The notes under the pieces: model-generated
What the model was told of the DNA's origin: nothing
The model's database searches: none
The model's input: only the letters and a program-made list of their open reading frames with translations
In this document: in pieces, positions 42,860 to 52,246 of the stretch
How positions within the stretch are numbered: position 1 is the first letter of the stretch
How the letters are laid out: each line of letters starts with the position of its first letter
Made by a program: the position numbers and the translations under genes
Origin: Acidovorax soli
GTDB taxonomy: Bacteria > Pseudomonadota > Gammaproteobacteria > Burkholderiales > Burkholderiaceae_C
Direction: 5' to 3'
Assembly (NCBI RefSeq): GCF_014207955.1
Contig: NZ_JACHLK010000002.1
Location: 744,001-808,000 of the forward strand
Length of the DNA stretch: 64,000 bases

Positions 42860-43624
42860 ATGGTCCAGAAACTCGCAGGCAAGGTGGCTGTTGTCACCGG
42901 TGCAACCACCGGCATCGGTTTGGCCGCCGCCAAGGCCTTTGCCGCCGAAGGCGCGACGGTCTACATCACGGGGCGCCGCAAAGCCGAACTCGATGCGGCC
43001 GTGGCCGCCATAGGTCCCCAGGCCCGCGGCGTGCAAGCCGATTCCACGAAGCTGGCGGACCTGGATCGGCTCTATGACCAGGTGCAAGCCGAGCACGGCC
43101 GCCTGGATGTCCTCTATGCCAACGCGGGCGGCGGCAGCATGCTCCCGCTGGGCAGCATCACCGAGGCGCATTACGACGACACCTTTGACCGCAACGTCAA
43201 GGGCGTGGTGTTCACGGTGCAGAAGGCGCTGCCCCTGCTGGACGCGGCCACGGCCGGCGCCTCCGTCATCCTGGCGGGCTCGACGACCAGCGTGCTCGGC
43301 ACCGCCAACTTCAGCATCTACAGCGCCACCAAGGCGGCCGTGCGCAACCTGGCGCGCAGCTGGATCCTGGACCTCCAGGGCCGCGCCATCCGCATCAACA
43401 CCTTGTCGCCCGGCCCCATCCACACGCCGGGTCTCGTGGAACTCGCAGGCCCGGACGCCGCGCAGCAGCAAGGCCTGCTCGACTACCTGACCACCCAGGT
43501 GCCGCTCGGCCGCATGGGCCAGCCGGAAGACATCGCCAAGGCTGCCGTGTTCCTCGCCAGCGACGACTCGGCTTTCGTCAACGGCATCGAGCTGTTCGCC
43601 GATGGCGGCCAGGCCCAGGTGTGA
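42860..43624 (+). CDS. SDR-family oxidoreductase
   Basis: A 254-residue classical [20 protein letters not shown] (13-29), ANAGGGSML (NNAG position with first Asn replaced by Ala), Ser of [10 protein letters not shown], and [13 protein letters not shown] (YxxxK). The end, [16 protein letters not shown], is typical. The substrate is unknown. CACGGAG lies before the ATG. It is followed after seven bases by the SnoaL-like gene. Confidence 0.93.
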   Translation: MVQKLAGKVAVVTGATTGIGLAAAKAFAAEGATVYITGRRKAELDAAVAAIGPQARGVQADSTKLADLDRLYDQVQAEHGRLDVLYANAGGGSMLPLGSITEAHYDDTFDRNVKGVVFTVQKALPLLDAATAGASVILAGSTTSVLGTANFSIYSATKAAVRNLARSWILDLQGRAIRINTLSPGPIHTPGLVELAGPDAAQQQGLLDYLTTQVPLGRMGQPEDIAKAAVFLASDDSAFVNGIELFADGGQAQV

Positions 43625-43631
43625 GGACGCC

Positions 43632-44030
43632 ATGAACCAGGAGCCCACCCTGCCAACCGCCCCGGAACTGCTGCGCGCCTACCTGGCCGCCATACGCACG
43701 CCCGAGGCCGCCGCCAGCCTGTTTGCCGAAGACGGCGTGCTCGAACTGCCCTGGATCCAGGTCCGCGCCGAAGGGCGCGACGCCATCGGCCGGCTCATTG
43801 CAGGCCTGCTGGCGAAGGTGCCGGACTTTGGCTTTGGCGACATCCAGTTCTGGATCGAAACGCCGGAGAGGGCGTTTGCCGAATACGCGGTGGACGCCAA
43901 GGTCGCTGCGTCCGGGCGGCCATACCGGCAGACCTATGCAGGCCTGCTCATCGCGGAAGGCGGAAAGATCAAGCGGCTGAGAGAAGCCCTCAACACAGCC
44001 GCCGCAGCCGAAGCATTCCGGCCGGCGTGA
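43632..44030 (+). CDS. SnoaL/NTF2-like protein
   Basis: A 132-residue protein with the cone-shaped NTF2 pattern: ELLRAYLAAIRTPEAAASLFAEDGVLELPW, then RDAIGRLIAGLL, and YRQTYAGLLIAEGGKIKRLREALN. Members include polyketide cyclases, isomerases and binding proteins. Coupled to the preceding SDR and likely regulated by the divergent LysR. Confidence 0.88.
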   Translation: MNQEPTLPTAPELLRAYLAAIRTPEAAASLFAEDGVLELPWIQVRAEGRDAIGRLIAGLLAKVPDFGFGDIQFWIETPERAFAEYAVDAKVAASGRPYRQTYAGLLIAEGGKIKRLREALNTAAAAEAFRPA

Positions 44031-44308
44031 CCAGAGAGAGGCCGGGGGGCATGGCGCAGGACTTCGGCCGGGCCCTCACGGCGGGTGTTCGGCAAAGGGT
44101 TTTGCAGGTGCTTTTCGGATCGGTCCAGAAGGGTTGCGACACCTCTTGTAGGAGGCGACCCCATCGCCCACACCCACCGCAGCAGGCGCCGCCCCTCGGG
44201 TGGCTCCAGGGGCTGTAGGAGGACAGCGCGACCCCGTTTCGCCCCTTCCATTTCGGGCCACCGTTTGGGTAGAGTGAAGCATCGACCGTTGGAAAGAAAG
44301 GCAAGAAA

Positions 44309-44872
44309 ATGAAAGCGCTTTGTTTTGCCATGGCGTGCCTTGCCGTCGCAGGCTGCAGTGGCACCGGGCCGGCACCGGTACAGCGCACGGCGGCGGAAGA
44401 CCCCACGGCCGCCTGCCTGGCCGGCCTCGACAAGCATGCCGCACTCTCGGTGCTCAAGCCCCGGCTGGCCAGTGTTGCCGACGCCGAAGCCGCGCCCCCC
44501 GCCCTGCGCACCAGCATGGCAACGCCCACGCCCGATGAAAGGCGGGCCATCCAGGCCTGGGCCGGCCTGCGCAAGGACTGTGTGAACGCGGGGGCGGAGT
44601 TCCGCCTGCGCAATGCACCGCCCGCGTACGCCGACCTCGTGGAGGAGGAAAACTCCCGCACCACCGTGCTGCTGTCACGGCTCTATGTGGGCCAGATCGG
44701 CTATGGCGAGTTCATCAACGAGCGCATTGCGCTGGGCAGCGAGATGAAGGGCCGCCGCCTCAATGCGCGCGAGCCGCACCAGCGCGCCAACGCCCCCATA
44801 CGCCAGGAAGAGGCGGCGCAGCGCAAGGCCGAGCTCAGCGCGGCCCTGGTGCTGTTGCAGCTGCCGCAATGA
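44309..44872 (+). CDS. Putative lipoprotein, unknown
   Basis: A 187-residue protein with a lipobox LAVAGC (Cys16). The mature region is helical and polar with three further Cys (36, 90-type positions) and a TTVLLSRLYVGQIGYGEFI segment. It resembles many short uncharacterised lipoproteins of Comamonadaceae. An AAGGCAAG site precedes the ATG. Confidence 0.7.
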   Translation: MKALCFAMACLAVAGCSGTGPAPVQRTAAEDPTAACLAGLDKHAALSVLKPRLASVADAEAAPPALRTSMATPTPDERRAIQAWAGLRKDCVNAGAEFRLRNAPPAYADLVEEENSRTTVLLSRLYVGQIGYGEFINERIALGSEMKGRRLNAREPHQRANAPIRQEEAAQRKAELSAALVLLQLPQ

Positions 44873-44902
44873 ACCTGCCGGTGCACCACGGCATTCAGCG
44901 GC

Positions 44903-45898
44903 TTACGACTCGGCCGTAAAGCCGATGGCTTTGACGATGGGGCCCCAGCGCTCGCCATCGGCCTTGAGCAGCGCCGCCAGCTCGGCCGGTGTGGACGAGC
45001 GCGCCTCCAGCCCCATGGCGGCCAACCCGGCGACCACATCCTTGTCGGCCAGCGCCGTGCGGATGGCGGCGTTGGCCTTCTGTACCAGCTCGGCCGGCGC
45101 CTTGCCCGGCAGGAAGAAGCCGAACCATTCGTTGTAGGCCATGTCCTTGTAGCCCTGCTCGATCAGCGTGCTCACGTTGGGCATGAACTTGTTGCGCGTG
45201 GCGCCCGAGGTGGCCAGCACGCGGATCTTGCCGCCCTGCAGGTGCGGCAAGAACTCGCCCACGGGCGCCGAGACGGCCGCGATCTGCCCGCCCAGCAGGT
45301 CCAGAATGGCCGGCTGCGAGCCGCGAAAGCCCACGTGGCGCATGTCCACCTTGCCGGCGCGGCTGATCAGTTCGCCCACGAAGTGCGGCACCGAGCCCGG
45401 CGCGGGCGAGCCGAAGTTGGCGCCCGTGGGGTTGGCCTTGCACCAGTCGAGGAACTCGGGCACGGTCTTGACCGATGCGGGCACCTGCGGGCCCACGGCA
45501 AAACCCATGTCGAACACCACGCCCAGCGAGACCGGGGTCACGTCGGCCACGGGGTCGTAGGGCAGCTTCTTGTAGGTATGGGGGTAGATGCCCAGCATGG
45601 ACATGGGCGTGGCCAGCAGCGTGGCGCCGTCGGCCGGGGCGGCCTTGAGCGTGGTGATGGCGATCTGCCCGCCCGCGCCGGTCTTGTTCTCCACCACAGC
45701 CGACTTGGCGTAGCCGCCCGTGATCTGGGTGGCCACGCGGCGCGCCAGGGTGTCCACCGTGCCGCCGGCGGCAAAGCCGGCCAGGATCTTCACGGTGTCG
45801 ATGGCCTGGGCCTGGGCCATGAAGGGCAGCGTGCCTGCGGCACCGGCCAGGGTCCATTGCAGGATGTCGCGGCGCGACAGGGATGTGGATGCGGTCAT
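44903..45898 (-). CDS. Bug-type transporter binding protein with Tat-like signal
   Basis: A 331-residue periplasmic receptor. The signal has the twin-arginine pattern SLSRRDILQWTLAG and ends FMAQAQA (about 32). Bug landmarks: VKILAGFAAGGTVDTLARRVA, VVENKTGAGGQIAITTLKA, DGATLLATPMSMLG, FGSPAPGSVPHFVGEL and FRGSQPAILDLLGGQI. It is the last gene of the long catabolic operon and may bind the imported aromatic or dicarboxylate substrate. Confidence 0.92.
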   Translation of the reverse strand: MTASTSLSRRDILQWTLAGAAGTLPFMAQAQAIDTVKILAGFAAGGTVDTLARRVATQITGGYAKSAVVENKTGAGGQIAITTLKAAPADGATLLATPMSMLGIYPHTYKKLPYDPVADVTPVSLGVVFDMGFAVGPQVPASVKTVPEFLDWCKANPTGANFGSPAPGSVPHFVGELISRAGKVDMRHVGFRGSQPAILDLLGGQIAAVSAPVGEFLPHLQGGKIRVLATSGATRNKFMPNVSTLIEQGYKDMAYNEWFGFFLPGKAPAELVQKANAAIRTALADKDVVAGLAAMGLEARSSTPAELAALLKADGERWGPIVKAIGFTAES

Positions 45899-45981
45899 GG
45901 TCGGTCTCCTCATTGTTTGTAATGGAACGGATCGAAACTGCGTTGGCCCGGATCTCAAAGCCTCTTCAAAGGCCCCGGAGT

Positions 45982-46773
45982 TTATGCCGGCGCCTGCACC
46001 AGGTCATAGAGGGTCAGCCCTGCCCTGCGCACCGCGGCCCAGAACAGCTTGGCGTACAGGTCGTTGTCCGGGTCGGTCAGGCCCACGTCGCGCGACGAGA
46101 CCGCGAGCGCCTGGGCGGCAATCGGCACATTGGAGCCGGCCATGGAGTCGGCCAGCACCTGCACCTCGCAGGCGCGCTGCAGCACGTAATTGAAGTAGAA
46201 GGCTTCGGGTACATTGCGGCCCGTCACCAGCAGGCCATGGTTGCGCAGAATCAGGCAGTTGCTGCTGCCCAGACTCTGCACCAGGCGGTCCTGCTCGCCT
46301 GGGTGCACGGTGATGCCCTCGAAGTCGTGGTAGGCCACGTTGCCGCTGAGGAAGGCCGAGTAGAAGTTGTTGAACTTCAGCCCCTCTTCCTTGCACGACA
46401 CGGCCACGCCCGCTGTGTTGTGGGTGTGCATGATGCAGTGCGCGTCGGCCCGCGCGCCGTGGATCGCGCTGTGGATCACGAAGCCGGCGCGGTTGACCGG
46501 GTAGCCGGCCTCCCCCACCGGATTGCCCTGCAGGTCGATTTTGACGAGGTTGTTCGCCGTCACCTCGCCATAGTGCAGACCGAACGGGTTGATGAGGTAG
46601 TGGGCCGCGTGCGAAGGCACGCTCAGCGTGATGTGGTTGAAGATCTCCTCGCTCCAGCCGCGCTCGTGGAACACGCGGTAGCACGCCGCCAGTTGCACGC
46701 GCAGGCGCCACTCTTCGCTCTCCATGCCTGCCGGGCGGGTGGCCGCCAAATCCCGTTCATCGAACATCGCCAT
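45982..46773 (-). CDS. Class II aldolase/adducin-family protein
   Basis: A 263-residue class II aldolase: RGWSEEIFNHITLSVP, IMHTHNTAGVAVSC with two zinc-site histidines, LILRNHGLLVTG with the third His, and FYFNYVLQRACEVQV. The zinc lyases of this family cleave or decarboxylate hydroxy acids. It follows the fumarase by 12 bases and precedes a Bug gene by 83 bases. A second possible start is ATG 46767. Confidence 0.9.
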   Translation of the reverse strand: MAMFDERDLAATRPAGMESEEWRLRVQLAACYRVFHERGWSEEIFNHITLSVPSHAAHYLINPFGLHYGEVTANNLVKIDLQGNPVGEAGYPVNRAGFVIHSAIHGARADAHCIMHTHNTAGVAVSCKEEGLKFNNFYSAFLSGNVAYHDFEGITVHPGEQDRLVQSLGSSNCLILRNHGLLVTGRNVPEAFYFNYVLQRACEVQVLADSMAGSNVPIAAQALAVSSRDVGLTDPDNDLYAKLFWAAVRRAGLTLYDLVQAPA

Positions 46774-46785
46774 TTCCTTTGTACG

Positions 46786-48348
46786 TCAGACGCTCTCAAG
46801 CGTGATTGTCTTGCGCGTGCCGGCCGCAATGCGCTTTTGCCACTCCGCCGGCCCCGTGATGTGGGCGCTGGTGCCGCCGGCATCCACGGCCACCGTCACC
46901 GGCATGTCCACCACGTCGAATTCGTAGATGGCTTCCATGCCCAGGTCGGCAAAACCGAGCACCTTGGCCTTCTTGATGGCCTTGCTCACCAGGTAGGCGG
47001 CGCCGCCCACGGCCATCAGGTAGGCGCTCTGGTGCTTCTTGATCGCCTCGATGGCCACCGGGCCGCGCTCGGACTTGCCGATCATGGCGATCAGGCCGGT
47101 TTCGGCCAGCATCATCTCGGTGAAGCCGTCCATGCGCGTCGCGGTGGTCGGGCCGGCCGGGCCCACGGCCTCGTCCTTGACCGGGTCCACCGGGCCCACG
47201 TAGTAGATCACGCGGTTGGTGAAGTCCACGGGCAGCTTTTCGCCCTTGGCCAGCATGTCCTGGATGCGCTTGTGCGCGGCGTCGCGCCCGGTCAGCATCT
47301 TGCCGTTGAGCAACAGGGTGTCGCCGGGCTTCCAGCTGGCCACTTCTTCCTTGGTCAGGGTATCGAGGTTGACCTTCTTGCTCTTGTTGTAATCGGGCGC
47401 CCAGTTCACGTTGGGCCACAGGTCCAGCGAGGGCGGGGTGATGTACACCGGGCCCGAGCCGTCCATCACGAAGTGGGCGTGGCGCGTGGCCGCGCAGTTG
47501 GGGATCATGGCCACGGGCTTGCTGGCCGCGTGCGTGGGGTACATCTTGATCTTCACGTCCAGCACCGTGGTCAGACCGCCCAGGCCCTGGGCGCCGATGC
47601 CCAGGGCATTGACCTTCTCGTACAGTTCCAGGCGCATTTCCTCGACCTTGTCGAGCTTTTCGCCGCGCGAGGACTTGGCCTGCAGCTCGTACATGTTCAG
47701 GTCGTCCATCAGGCTTTCCTTGGCCATGACCATCGACTTCTCGGCACTGCCGCCGATGCCGATCCCGAGCATGCCCGGAGGGCACCATCCCGCGCCCATG
47801 GTGGGGACCGCCTTGAGAACCCAGTCCACCACGCTGTCGCCAGGATTGAGCATGGCGAACTGGCTTTTGTTCTCGCTTCCTCCCCCCTTGGCGGCGATGA
47901 ACACTTCCAAGGTGTTGCCAGGAACGATCTCGGCAAAGATCACCGCGGGCGTATTGTCCCTGGTGTTCTTGCGCTCGAACTGGGGGTCTGCCACGACGGA
48001 CGCCCGGAGCGGATTGGCGGGATCGGTGTAGGCGCGCCGCACACCGGCATTGATGGCATCGTCCAGGGTCCCCTCAAACCCCGCCCACCGGACATCCATC
48101 CCCACTTTCAGGAACACGTTCACGACGCCCGTGTCCTGGCATACGGGGCGCCGCCCGATGGCGCTCATCTTGCTGCTCGCCAGGATCTGCGCCATCGCAT
48201 CCTTCGCGGCCCGGCTTTGCTCCCTCTCATAGGCCCTCGCCAGGTGGGCAATGTAGTCCGGTGGATGGTAGTAGCTGATGTACTGCAGCGCAGCAGCAAC
48301 GGACTCGACGAGATCGTCGTATCGGATCGCAGTGGAAGTCACGGGCAC
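46786..48348 (-). CDS. Class I fumarate hydratase (4Fe-4S)
   Basis: A 520-residue homodimeric-type fumarase with both alpha and beta parts in one chain. Iron-sulfur cysteines appear in PVCQDTGVVNVF, AGWCPPGMLGIGIGG and MIPNCAATRHAHF; the C-terminal half contains ILLNG-type TLLLNGKMLTGRDAAHKR and GPTTATRMDGF. It converts fumarate to malate. Its place behind FAH and isomerase genes fits removal of fumarate from aromatic breakdown. Start GTG 48348, one base after the Bug stop; GTG 48342 is an alternative. Confidence 0.93.
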   Translation of the reverse strand: MPVTSTAIRYDDLVESVAAALQYISYYHPPDYIAHLARAYEREQSRAAKDAMAQILASSKMSAIGRRPVCQDTGVVNVFLKVGMDVRWAGFEGTLDDAINAGVRRAYTDPANPLRASVVADPQFERKNTRDNTPAVIFAEIVPGNTLEVFIAAKGGGSENKSQFAMLNPGDSVVDWVLKAVPTMGAGWCPPGMLGIGIGGSAEKSMVMAKESLMDDLNMYELQAKSSRGEKLDKVEEMRLELYEKVNALGIGAQGLGGLTTVLDVKIKMYPTHAASKPVAMIPNCAATRHAHFVMDGSGPVYITPPSLDLWPNVNWAPDYNKSKKVNLDTLTKEEVASWKPGDTLLLNGKMLTGRDAAHKRIQDMLAKGEKLPVDFTNRVIYYVGPVDPVKDEAVGPAGPTTATRMDGFTEMMLAETGLIAMIGKSERGPVAIEAIKKHQSAYLMAVGGAAYLVSKAIKKAKVLGFADLGMEAIYEFDVVDMPVTVAVDAGGTSAHITGPAEWQKRIAAGTRKTITLESV

Positions 48349-48349
48349 C

Positions 48350-49342
48350 TCAATCGACCTTGATGCCGCGCTCGCGGATCAGCTTGCCCCAGCGCTCGCG
48401 CTCGGTCGCCACGTAGCTGGCCATCTGCTGCGCGGTGCCGGGCGTGGGCTCCACGCCCATGGCGAGCAGCTTGGCCTGCACCGCCTCGGACTGCAGGGCC
48501 GCGACCAGGGCGGCGTTGAAGCGCTTCACGTCGTCGGCCGCGGTGGCCGTGGGCACCGTGAGGCCCTGCCACGAATAGGCGTCGAACCCGGCCAGCCCCT
48601 GCTCGGCCAGGGTGGGCAGTTGGGGCAGCACGCGGGTGCGCTGCTCGGTGGTGACCCCCAGCGCGCGCAGCTTGCCGCCCGCGATGTGCGGCAGCCCGCT
48701 GGCCGAGTCGATGAGCATGAAATCGACCTGGTTGCCCAGCAGGTCCTGCACCGCAGGCGCAGCGCCTCGGTAGGGCACGTGCACGAGGTTCAGGCCCGTG
48801 CGCTCGCGCAGCAGCTCGGTGGCCAGGTGGTGGGCCGTGCCGGCGCCGGGCGAGGCATAGGTCACGCCCTGCGGGTGGGCCTTGGCCCAGGCCAGGAACT
48901 CCTTGAAGTTGCCGGCCTGCACACGGGGTGCGACCACCAGGATCAGCGGAAAACGCGCCATCATGCCCACCGGCGCAAGGTCTTTGGCCGCGTCGTAGCT
49001 GAGCTTTTCGAACAGCGCGGGGTTGGCCGCCAGCGTCGCGAAGTCGCCGCTGAACAGCATGCGGCCGCGTTCGCGCGAACGCGCCACATAGTCGGCAGCA
49101 ATGTTGGTCGCCGCGCCGGGCTTGTTGACGATGACGATGGCCTGCCCCAGTGACTTGCCCATGGACTCTGCCAGCAACCGGGCCACCACATCGGAGCCGC
49201 CGCCGGCGGCATAGCCCACCACCCATTCGATGGGCCGGGTGTCGGCGCCGTTGGCGCGCGCCAGACGGGACAGGGGCAGCAGGCAGGCCGCTGCGAGCAG
49301 GGAGCGTCGTGCGGACATTGCAAACGCGGGGGTGGGTTTCAT
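48350..49342 (-). CDS. Bug-type transporter binding protein
   Basis: A 330-residue periplasmic receptor with a signal sequence ending RLARAN (about 31), carrying an SARRSLL pair. Bug motifs: IEWVVGYAAGGGSDVVARLL, IVNKPGAATNIAADYVAR, YASPGAGTAHHLATEL and HVPYRGAAPAVQDLLGNQV. It sits between the isomerase (25 bases) and the fumarase (one base). Confidence 0.92.
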   Translation of the reverse strand: MKPTPAFAMSARRSLLAAACLLPLSRLARANGADTRPIEWVVGYAAGGGSDVVARLLAESMGKSLGQAIVIVNKPGAATNIAADYVARSRERGRMLFSGDFATLAANPALFEKLSYDAAKDLAPVGMMARFPLILVVAPRVQAGNFKEFLAWAKAHPQGVTYASPGAGTAHHLATELLRERTGLNLVHVPYRGAAPAVQDLLGNQVDFMLIDSASGLPHIAGGKLRALGVTTEQRTRVLPQLPTLAEQGLAGFDAYSWQGLTVPTATAADDVKRFNAALVAALQSEAVQAKLLAMGVEPTPGTAQQMASYVATERERWGKLIRERGIKVD

Positions 49343-49367
49343 CGGAGGTCTCCTTGGTGGTTTTTTC

Positions 49368-50024
49368 TCAGCGGGCGTCGGCCTGGCTGGCGGGCTGGGC
49401 GCGCTGGAATGCGGGCAGCGCCATGCAGGCCTGTTCGATGTGGCGCACACGGGCATAGGGCTGCAGGTCGAGCTCGAAACGCCGCGCGTTGAACAGCTGC
49501 GGGATCAGAAAGCAGTCGACGATGGAGGGCGACGCCCCCAGCGCATAGTCGCCGCTGGCGGGCACGCGGTTCAGCTCGGTCTCCATGCGCGCCAGGCCTT
49601 CGGCGCACCAGTGGCGGTACCAGGTGCCGACCTCGGCCTCGGGCAGGCCCAGGGTGCCGCGCAGGTACTGGAGCACGCGCAGGTTGTTGAGCGGGTGGAT
49701 CTCGCAGGCCACGAGCTGGGCCAGCGCGCGCGCCCGGGCCTTCTCAGGCTCAGCCGCGGGCAACAACGGCACGGCCGGAAAGCGCGCATCGAGGTATTCG
49801 ATGATGGGCATGGACTGCTGCAGGCGCAGCCCGTCGATTTCGAGCAGCGGCACCAGGCCGAAGCTCGCGATCTCGCGGTAGGCCTCGCCGCAGTGCGCGC
49901 CGGCCGCGAGCTGCCAGGGAACGGGCTCCCAGGCCAGGCCCTTGAGCTCCAGCGCAATGCGCACCCGGAACGCCGCTGAGCTGCGAAAGTAGGTGTGCAG
50001 GCGCAGGCCCTGCCCTGCACTCAT
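49368..50024 (-). CDS. maiA: Maleylacetoacetate/maleylpyruvate isomerase (zeta-class GST)
   Basis: A 218-residue zeta GST: YFRSSAAFRVRIALELKGL (SSxxxR glutathione-activating motif), QSMPIIEYLD and ACEIHPLNNLRVLQYL, plus DCFLIPQLFNARRF. It isomerises cis ring-fission products (maleylacetoacetate or maleylpyruvate) to fumaryl forms. Its ATG overlaps the FAH gene stop (ATGA, 50021-50024), matching the consecutive steps of the two enzymes. Confidence 0.93.
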   Translation of the reverse strand: MSAGQGLRLHTYFRSSAAFRVRIALELKGLAWEPVPWQLAAGAHCGEAYREIASFGLVPLLEIDGLRLQQSMPIIEYLDARFPAVPLLPAAEPEKARARALAQLVACEIHPLNNLRVLQYLRGTLGLPEAEVGTWYRHWCAEGLARMETELNRVPASGDYALGASPSIVDCFLIPQLFNARRFELDLQPYARVRHIEQACMALPAFQRAQPASQADAR

Positions 50025-51004
50025 GCCGCCACCCCTGTGCGCACGGTCTGCGTGATGGCGCCGAACAGGCTGTGCCCATCGGGGTCGCGCATCTCGATGC
50101 GCACCCGGTCGCCGCTGCGCAGAAAGGGGGTGAGCGCGCTCGCGCCGCCCAGTTGCTCGCGCACCCGGCGCTCGGCCAGGCAGCTCACGCCCGCGGCCGG
50201 GTCGCGGTTGGACACGGTGCCGCTGCCCACGATGGTGCCGGCCACCAGGCGGCGCGTGCGCGCGGCATGGGCGATCAGCCGCCCGAAGTCGAAGTCCATG
50301 TCCACGCCGGCATCGGGCGCACCCAGGCGTTCGCCATTGAGCTCGGAGAGCAGCGGCAGGTGCAGCTTGCCGGCGCGCCAGTGCGGGCCCAGCTCGTCGG
50401 GCGTGGCGAGCACCGGCGACAACGCCGTGGCGGGCTTGGACTGCAGAAAGCCGAAGCCCTTGGCGATTTCGGGCGGCACCAGGTGGCGCAGCGTGACGTC
50501 GTTGGCCAGGCCCACCAGGCGCACGCGGCCCAGCGCGGCCTCGGCACTGCAGCCAATGGGCACATCGCCCGTAATGACGATGACCTCGGCCTCCAGGTCG
50601 ATGCCGAAGGCCTCGTCGGCGGCCTCGATGGGGTCGTGGGCGCCCAGGAAGTCGTCCGACCCGCCCTGGTACATCAGCGGCTCGCGGCGCAGCTCTTCGG
50701 GCATGTCGGCACCGCGCGCGCGCCGCACCAGCTCCACGTGGTTGAGGTAGGCCGATGCATCGAGCCACTGGTAGGCGCGCGGCAGCGGCGCGGCGCAGGC
50801 CTCGGGGCGAAAGGCCTCGAAGGGCCCCTGCCCGGCCGCAAGTTCGTCGGCAACACGCTGCAGCACGGGCGCCATGGCGTCCCACTGGTCCAGGGCGGCC
50901 TGCAGGGTGGCGCATTCGGGCACGGCGCGCATGCGCTGCAGGTCGCGGCTGACGACCACGAGCTGCCCGTCGCGGTGGTGGTTTCGGAGGGTGGCGAGTT
51001 TCAT
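50021..51004 (-). CDS. Fumarylacetoacetate hydrolase-family enzyme
   Basis: A 327-residue FAH-family hydrolase: MKLATLRNHHRDGQLVVVSR start typical of two-domain FAH-like proteins, AYQWLDASAYLNHVELVR, metal site GIDLEAEVIVITGDVP, and GTIVGSGTVSNRD near the end. It hydrolyses fumarylacetoacetate or fumarylpyruvate, giving fumarate. Encoded in order with the isomerase that makes its substrate. Confidence 0.92.
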   Translation of the reverse strand: MKLATLRNHHRDGQLVVVSRDLQRMRAVPECATLQAALDQWDAMAPVLQRVADELAAGQGPFEAFRPEACAAPLPRAYQWLDASAYLNHVELVRRARGADMPEELRREPLMYQGGSDDFLGAHDPIEAADEAFGIDLEAEVIVITGDVPIGCSAEAALGRVRLVGLANDVTLRHLVPPEIAKGFGFLQSKPATALSPVLATPDELGPHWRAGKLHLPLLSELNGERLGAPDAGVDMDFDFGRLIAHAARTRRLVAGTIVGSGTVSNRDPAAGVSCLAERRVREQLGGASALTPFLRSGDRVRIEMRDPDGHSLFGAITQTVRTGVAA

Positions 51005-51044
51005 GGGGAGGTGGCTGGGAAATCGTTGGCGTCGGGACTGTTGT

Positions 51045-52010
51045 TCAGGACTGGATGGCGGCCCACATCTCGCGGTCGCGCACGTCGGTCCAGATGCGCG
51101 GGTTGGCGATGCCCCGGGCTTCGTCGTAGGCGCGCGAGACATCGAAGGGAATGCAGTGCTCGTAGATGAAGACCTGGCCGAACACCGGGTCCATCACGCG
51201 CCGCGTGTCGGCATAGACCTGCTGCAGCGTGTGGCCTGCGGCCACCCCATCGCGTGCGCACTGCAGCAAGGTCTGCACCCAATCTCGCGTGTAGGCGATG
51301 GCGCTCAGGCTGTCGGCCGGCGTGCGCAGCGCCGGGCCACGGCCCGGTACGAGCTGCTGGGGCTGCAGGGCGGCCAGCCGGTCCAGCGTGTCCGGCCAGG
51401 CGGCCAGGTGGGCGTCGCCGGTATAGACGCCGGCATTGAACTCCACCAGGTCGCCCGAGAACACGATGCCCTGCGAGGGGATCCAGGCGATGCTGTCGCC
51501 GCTGGTATGGCCGGCGCCCAGGTGCAGCAGGCGCACTTCGAGGCTGCCCAGGTGCAGGGTCAGCTCCTTCTCGAACACCAGGGTGGGCCAGGTCAGGCCG
51601 GGAATGCTTTCCTGGGCCTGGAACAGGCGCGGAAAGCGCCCGATCTCCGAGGCCATGTCTTCGGCTCCGCGCTCCACGATGAGGTCGCGCGTGGCCCGGC
51701 TGGCGATCACGTTGACCGCGCCTTCGGGCACGAAGCCCGCGGCGCCGAGCACGCGCACGGCGTGGTAGTGCGTGAGCACCACGTGGCGGATGGGCAGGTC
51801 CGTCACCTCGCGGATGCGGCGCACCAGCGCGGCGGCCATCACGGGGGTGGCGGTGGCGTCGATGACCATCACGCTGTCGTCGCCGACGATCACGCCCGAG
51901 TTGGGGTCGCCCTCGGCGGTGTAGGCCCAGGCGTTGGCGGACAGCTGGGTGAAGCTGGTCTTCTTCTCGGCCAGGTCGGCCTGCGAAGCGAATGCGGTGG
52001 AATGGCTCAT
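51045..52010 (-). CDS. MBL-fold metallohydrolase with altered metal motif
   Basis: A 321-residue metallo-beta-lactamase-fold protein: SGVIVGDDSVMVIDATATP, VVLTHYHAVRVLGAAGF, HLGAGHTSGDSIAWIP and VFSGDLVEFNAG. The canonical HxHxDH reads HYHAVR (His81, His83), so the Asp-His pair for the second metal is missing, whereas the later His and Asp are kept. It may bind one metal. In this operon it lies between the DUF2783 and FAH genes. Its reaction is unknown. Confidence 0.88.
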   Translation of the reverse strand: MSHSTAFASQADLAEKKTSFTQLSANAWAYTAEGDPNSGVIVGDDSVMVIDATATPVMAAALVRRIREVTDLPIRHVVLTHYHAVRVLGAAGFVPEGAVNVIASRATRDLIVERGAEDMASEIGRFPRLFQAQESIPGLTWPTLVFEKELTLHLGSLEVRLLHLGAGHTSGDSIAWIPSQGIVFSGDLVEFNAGVYTGDAHLAAWPDTLDRLAALQPQQLVPGRGPALRTPADSLSAIAYTRDWVQTLLQCARDGVAAGHTLQQVYADTRRVMDPVFGQVFIYEHCIPFDVSRAYDEARGIANPRIWTDVRDREMWAAIQS

Positions 52011-52039
52011 CGTGCTTTCTTTCGATTCAAAAGGGGAAT

Positions 52040-52246
52040 TCAAGGCAGTGTGGGTTGCAGGCTGCGGCCGGCGGAGCGGGCCACGCTGGCGATGGCGGCC
52101 TGCAGCCGCGCGGCGTCGTCCACCTCGGCCGCGAGCGCCAGCACCAGGCGGGCCAGCAGGTCGCTCTGCACGGCGGGGGTGGCGGCATCGGTGAGCGCGA
52201 TCAGGGACTCCAGTACGTCGTCAAGCTGTTGTTGCGTGCAGGTCAT
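52040..52246 (-). CDS. DUF2783 small protein
   Basis: A 68-residue helical protein (TQQQLDDVLESLIALTDAAT, then SDLLARLVLALAAEVDD) of the DUF2783 type, typically encoded right after FAD-dependent ring hydroxylases of the MhpA kind. It overlaps the monooxygenase gene by 26 bases and is probably a partner or stabiliser of that enzyme (inference from gene order). Confidence 0.8.
   Translation of the reverse strand: MTCTQQQLDDVLESLIALTDAATPAVQSDLLARLVLALAAEVDDAARLQAAIASVARSAGRSLQPTLP

Noticed and set aside
44031..44308. Short frames between the SnoaL-like gene and the lipoprotein
   Set aside because: No ribosome site and no coding pattern; treated as non-coding with the promoter of the lipoprotein gene not identified.
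45883..48363. An 826-codon plus-strand frame opposite fumarase and aldolase
   Set aside because: Shadow of two well-supported minus-strand genes.
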